Assembly (NCBI GenBank): GCA_964444095.1 | Contig: CAYUEW010000016.1 | Span: 1-8,254, forward strand | DNA length: 8,254 nt | Direction: 5' to 3' | From: JAGLWP01 sp964444095 | Lineage (GTDB): Archaea > Nanobdellota > Nanobdellia > Pacearchaeales > GW2011-AR1 | Shown here: positions 5,268 to 8,254 of the stretch, in pieces | Position numbering within the stretch: position 1 is the stretch's first letter | Layout of the letters: each line of letters opens with the position of its first letter | The notes under the pieces: generated by a model | Databases searched by the model: none | What the model saw: the letters and a program-made list of their open reading frames with translations, nothing else | Told to the model about the DNA's origin: nothing | Translations under genes and position numbers: made by a program

Positions 5268-7028
5268 ATGACAAATAAAATCCGACAACCAATAGTAACA
5301 ATCTGTGGGCATGTAGACCATGGAAAAACAAGTATACTCGATAAACTTAGAGAAAGCTCGATTCAACAAGGCGAAGCAGGAGGCATAACTCAAAGAATTT
5401 CTTTCACATCTTTCCCCACAGAACAATTGAAAAAAATCTGCCCTTCAATAGAAAAGTCAAATGAAAAAATAAACATTCCAGGATTTTTATTCATCGACAC
5501 CCCGGGCCACGCAGCATTCACTAACCTACGAAAAAGAGGGGGGAACTTAGCTGACTTAGCCATTCTTGTTATTGATATAAATGATGGAATAAAACCCCAA
5601 ACAGCAGAAGTCATCCAAATTCTCAAACACAATAAATCTCCTTTCATCATAGCATTAAACAAAATTGATAACATCTCTGGATGGCAAAAATCTCAAAAAG
5701 GGATAAAAGAAAATATAGAAAATCAACCAACAAATACCAAAAGAGCATTTGAAGAAAAATTTTTAACACTAATCGGCGCATTAAACAGTCACGGATTTGA
5801 TTCAGACTTGTTTTATAATATTGAAGATTTCACAAAAAAGATTGCTTTAGTTCCTTGCTCTGCAAAAACAGGAGAAGGATTACAAGAACTTGTAATGATG
5901 CTTTATGGATTGAGCCAAAAATATTTAGCAAATAAATTAACAATCAGCAAAGACGCAAAAGGAGTTATGCTAGAAATAAAAAAAGAGAAATCCATCAATT
6001 ATATTGAATCTATTCTATACGATGGAGAATTATCTAAAAACGACGAAATTGCTGTTGCAAATTTAGAAGGAGAACCTGTAATCAGCAAAATAAGAATTCT
6101 TGAAGAAATCAAACCATTAAGCAATAAATTTATTCCCAAAGAAAAAGTGCAGGCTTCTACAGGATTAAGAATGCAATTAATTGAACAGAAAAAGAATTCA
6201 GGAGAAAAAGTAAAAGTTACTCCGGGTATGCCTTTCATTGTTTATCATGATAATATGAAAGAAATAAAAAAACAATTCAAAGAACAAATTTCTGAAAATA
6301 TAAAAACAGACAAACAAGGGATCATTGCAAAAGCGGATTCATTAGGTAGCCTTGAAGCATTATTGATAATGTTAAGACAAGAAAACATTCCAGTTGTCAA
6401 AGCAGGAATCGGAAGCATAAATAAAAACGACATAATTTCTGCAAAAGCAAATTTGAACTTAAATGAACTTAATGCAATTATTGTGGGATTCAATGTCAAC
6501 ATTGATGAGGAAGCAAAAGAGATTGCAAAAGAAACTAAAATTTTAACAAATGAGGTAATCTATAAACTCATTGAAGATTTAACAAAGTTCAGACAAGAAA
6601 AAGCAAGAGAAATAGAAAAAGCAAGACTTTTGAAATTAGCATCTCTTTGTAAATTAAAAATTTTGCCTCAATATATTTTTAGAAATACAAAACCAGCTAT
6701 TTTTGGCGTTAACATTGAAGTTGGAAAACTCGTTTCTAATTTAAAATTAATAAATTCAAAAGATGAAGAAGTTGGACGAGTAAAAAATATACAATCAGAA
6801 AAAAAATCTGTTGAAACAGTTACAGAAGGCATGGAAGTTGCAATTTCAATTCCAGGAATTAATTTTGAACGACAATTAAAAGATGTTGAATTCCTTTACA
6901 CAAACCTCGGAGAATCTCAATTTAGAAATTTCAAGAAAAATAAAGATTTGCTAAGTAAAAAAGAAGTTACTTTGCTTCAAGAAATCGCAGAAATTAAAAG
7001 ACAGAAAAAAACAGATTGGGGAATTTAG
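5268..7028 (+). CDS. infB: Translation initiation factor aIF5B (IF2/eIF5B family GTPase)
   Basis: A 586-residue protein, the usual archaeal aIF5B length, that promotes subunit joining and initiator-tRNA placement in translation initiation. GTPase motifs: P-loop GHVDHGKT (14-21), switch I Thr in GGITQ (38-42), DTPGH (77-81), NKID (131-134) and SAKTGEGL (198-205). The rest follows the eIF5B order: a beta-barrel domain II (about 225-335), domain III with GIIAKADSLGSLEAL (about 353-367), a long linking helix rich in Lys/Glu (about 430-465), and domain IV starting near LPQYIFRNTKPAIFGV. The end KKTDWGI resembles the W-G tail of relatives. No intein is present, although inteins occur in this gene in some archaea. 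It begins a run aIF5B-eS6-aIF2-gamma. Confidence 0.98.
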   Translation: MTNKIRQPIVTICGHVDHGKTSILDKLRESSIQQGEAGGITQRISFTSFPTEQLKKICPSIEKSNEKINIPGFLFIDTPGHAAFTNLRKRGGNLADLAILVIDINDGIKPQTAEVIQILKHNKSPFIIALNKIDNISGWQKSQKGIKENIENQPTNTKRAFEEKFLTLIGALNSHGFDSDLFYNIEDFTKKIALVPCSAKTGEGLQELVMMLYGLSQKYLANKLTISKDAKGVMLEIKKEKSINYIESILYDGELSKNDEIAVANLEGEPVISKIRILEEIKPLSNKFIPKEKVQASTGLRMQLIEQKKNSGEKVKVTPGMPFIVYHDNMKEIKKQFKEQISENIKTDKQGIIAKADSLGSLEALLIMLRQENIPVVKAGIGSINKNDIISAKANLNLNELNAIIVGFNVNIDEEAKEIAKETKILTNEVIYKLIEDLTKFRQEKAREIEKARLLKLASLCKLKILPQYIFRNTKPAIFGVNIEVGKLVSNLKLINSKDEEVGRVKNIQSEKKSVETVTEGMEVAISIPGINFERQLKDVEFLYTNLGESQFRNFKKNKDLLSKKEVTLLQEIAEIKRQKKTDWGI

Positions 7029-7038
7029 ATAACAATAA

Positions 7039-7048
7039 CTTTAAAAAT
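7039..7048 (+). promoter_or_regulatory. TATA box of the eS6 gene
   Basis: CTTTAAAAAT starts exactly 30 nt before the ATG at 7069, identical in sequence and spacing to the boxes of the PC4-like and aIF5B genes. The gene therefore has its own leaderless promoter despite following aIF5B after only 40 bp. Confidence 0.7.
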
Positions 7049-7068
7049 ACTTTTTCTTCTTAATTAAC

Positions 7069-7740
7069 ATGTTTAAAATAAATATTGCTGAAAAAACAGG
7101 GAAAACTTACAAACTTGAAGCTGAAGCTGAAGAAATCATAGAAAAATCTCTGCATGACACAATTTTAGGCAAAGAGCTTTTACCAGAATTAGACGGCTAT
7201 GAATTTGAAATTACTGGCGCAAGCGACAAATCAGGATTTACTGCAATGGAAGGAGTTGAAGGAATTGGATTAAAAAGAGTTCTTTTAAAATACGGAAAAG
7301 CTATGCACAAGCGCCCAAGAAGAGAAGGAAAGAAAAAAGTATCAAATCCAAAACCAAAGGGATTGAGAATGAGAAAAACAGTCCGAGGACAGATAATCTC
7401 TCCAGAGATCATTCAAATTAATCTTAAAATATTAAAAGAAGGAGCAAAGAAACTTTCTGAAATTTTCCCAGAGCAAAACAAGGCTCCTGAACCAGAAGTT
7501 AAAGAAGAAGAAGTTGCTCCCAAGGAAACACCTACAAAAACACCTGTAGAAAAAGCACCAGAGCAAGAAGCACCCAAAGAAACAAATGTTTCAATCAAGA
7601 AAAAAGCAACAAGAGTTCCCAAAAAAGTAAAAGCACAAAAACATTCAAAAGTGCAACAAAACAAAGCAAAGGTAAAAAACCAAATGTTTGAAAAATTAGT
7701 AGACGATACAGTTAAATTAAAAAAACAAAAGAAAATTTAA
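7069..7740 (+). CDS. rps6e: Small ribosomal subunit protein eS6 with long C-terminal extension
   Basis: Residues 1-125 are the archaeal eS6 core: MFKINIAEKTGKTYKLE, LGKELLPELDGYEFEITGASDKSGF (about 34-57), KRVLLKYG, and the basic block KGLRMRKTVRGQIISPEIIQINLKI (97-121). Archaeal eS6 usually ends close to this point, at about 125-135 residues. Here the frame continues to 223 residues with a Pro/Glu/Lys-rich acidic stretch (about 136-171), a strongly basic stretch (about 176-204) and a short possible helix, FEKLVDDTVKLKKQKK, at the end. No frameshift or internal stop separates the tail from the core, so it is part of the protein. It may be a disordered RNA- or protein-binding tail on the 30S subunit; that role is inference. 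The neighbour aIF2-gamma is a frequent companion of eS6 in archaea. Confidence 0.96.
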   Translation: MFKINIAEKTGKTYKLEAEAEEIIEKSLHDTILGKELLPELDGYEFEITGASDKSGFTAMEGVEGIGLKRVLLKYGKAMHKRPRREGKKKVSNPKPKGLRMRKTVRGQIISPEIIQINLKILKEGAKKLSEIFPEQNKAPEPEVKEEEVAPKETPTKTPVEKAPEQEAPKETNVSIKKKATRVPKKVKAQKHSKVQQNKAKVKNQMFEKLVDDTVKLKKQKKI

Positions 7741-7755
7741 TTCTTAAGACCTAAA

Positions 7756-7768
7756 CCCTTTTAAATAA
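7756..7768 (+). promoter_or_regulatory. TATA box of the aIF2-gamma gene
   Basis: CCCTTTTAAATAA contains TTTAAA (7760-7765), whose first T is 27 nt before the ATG at 7787. Spacing again predicts a leaderless transcript, separate from that of eS6. Confidence 0.65.
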
Positions 7769-7786
7769 AACATCTCTTCAGATTAT

Positions 7787-8254
7787 ATGACAAAAACAGA
7801 ATTACCCGAGTTAAATGTGGGAGTTATGGGGCACATTGACCATGGAAAAACAACACTCTTGAGTAAGCTTACTGGAAAGTTTGCTGACACACATTCAGAA
7901 GAACTCAAAAGAGGGATTACAATAAAATTAGGGTATGCAGATACTACAATTTCTCAAGATGGGAAAAACTTCAATAACCAAGGAAAAGGAAAACCAGTAA
8001 GATACATAAGTTTCATAGATGCGCCAGGGCACGAAATGTTAATGGCAACCATGCTTTCAGGAGCAGCAATAATCGACGCAGCGATTTTAGTTGTCGCGGC
8101 AAATGAAGGAATCAAACCTCAAACCCAAGAACACTTTATGGCGCTTCAAGCAAAAAAAATAAAGAACATAATAATAGTTCAAAACAAAATAGACTTAGTC
8201 TCAAAAGAACAAGCATTAAAAAATTATAAAGAAATTAAAGAATTCGTCAAAGGA
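7787..8254 (+). CDS. eif2g: Translation initiation factor aIF2 gamma subunit (3' end outside window)
   Basis: The 156 residues present are the N-terminal part of the GTPase domain; the gene runs off the window without a stop. aIF2-gamma binds GTP and methionyl initiator tRNA and brings it to the small subunit. Motifs are the P-loop GHIDHGKT (15-22), switch I KRGITIKLGYAD (41-52), DAPGH (78-82), MATMLSGAAI and NKIDLVSKE (133-141). Between switch I and DAPGH most archaeal relatives carry a zinc knuckle with four cysteines; here the segment TTISQDGKNFNNQGKGKPV (53-71) is short and has none. The stretch EGIKPQT (107-113) resembles aIF5B more than the usual NE-CPQPQT form of aIF2-gamma, but switch I and the SGAA motif settle the family. 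It follows eS6 after 46 bp. Confidence 0.96.
   Translation, partial: MTKTELPELNVGVMGHIDHGKTTLLSKLTGKFADTHSEELKRGITIKLGYADTTISQDGKNFNNQGKGKPVRYISFIDAPGHEMLMATMLSGAAIIDAAILVVAANEGIKPQTQEHFMALQAKKIKNIIIVQNKIDLVSKEQALKNYKEIKEFVKG

Noticed and set aside
7197..7664. Minus-strand frames opposite the eS6 gene
   Set aside because: Their Ser/Gly/Phe-rich low-complexity sequence is what the reverse of a Glu/Lys/Pro-rich tail produces.
7474..7740. The eS6 tail as a separate gene or a frameshifted fusion
   Set aside because: It continues in the same frame as the core without a stop, there is no promoter box before it, and the composition is simply low-complexity and charged.

Overview
The window reads as a piece of an AT-rich archaeal chromosome, most likely from a DPANN lineage (Woesearchaeota/Pacearchaeota-like; the lineage is an inference from protein style and compactness). 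Archaeal identity is secure: eS6, uS10, aIF5B, aIF2-gamma and a Dph2-type protein are archaeal/eukaryotic families, and AT-rich TATA boxes sit at a fixed distance before nearly every start codon. I found no insertion sequence, CRISPR array or phage gene.

Layout. The left end carries tRNA-Asp(GUC), a small two-helix membrane protein and seryl-tRNA synthetase, all on the minus strand. Divergent from serS is a five-helix membrane protein of unknown function, followed by a Cad/LysE-like cation transporter with two ATGIDD motifs, ribosomal protein uS10, a candidate tiny structured RNA, a PC4-like ssDNA-binding protein, and a two-gene thiol-redox operon (membrane-anchored VKOR-type thioredoxin domain plus a CcdA/DsbD-type membrane protein). 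A minus-strand Dph2 open frame, only the N-terminal third of the family, abuts that operon end to end. The right end is a translation cluster in one direction: aIF5B, eS6 with a long low-complexity tail, and aIF2-gamma, which is cut by the window edge and lacks the usual zinc knuckle.

Expression logic. Most genes have a TTTAAA-centred box whose first T lies 27-29 nt before the ATG, so transcription should begin at or next to the start codon: leaderless mRNAs. This holds for serS, the divergent membrane gene, uS10, PC4-like, the thioredoxin gene, aIF5B, eS6, aIF2-gamma and the Dph2 fragment. No Shine-Dalgarno motif is evident. The cation transporter is the exception: its box is 36 nt away and a perfect inverted repeat lies between box and start. 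A single palindromic TTTAAA sits midway between the divergent Dph2-fragment and aIF5B starts and could serve both.

Most notable find. Between uS10 and the PC4-like gene (3413-3494) there is a self-contained unit: a TTTATAAA box like that of the tRNA gene, then two consecutive hairpins each closed by a C(UUCG)G tetraloop, then eight T. The predicted start falls at the foot of the first hairpin, so the transcript would be about 52 nt and almost entirely structured. I recognise no known RNA family in it. Second in interest are the truncated Dph2 frame and the zinc-knuckle-less aIF2-gamma.
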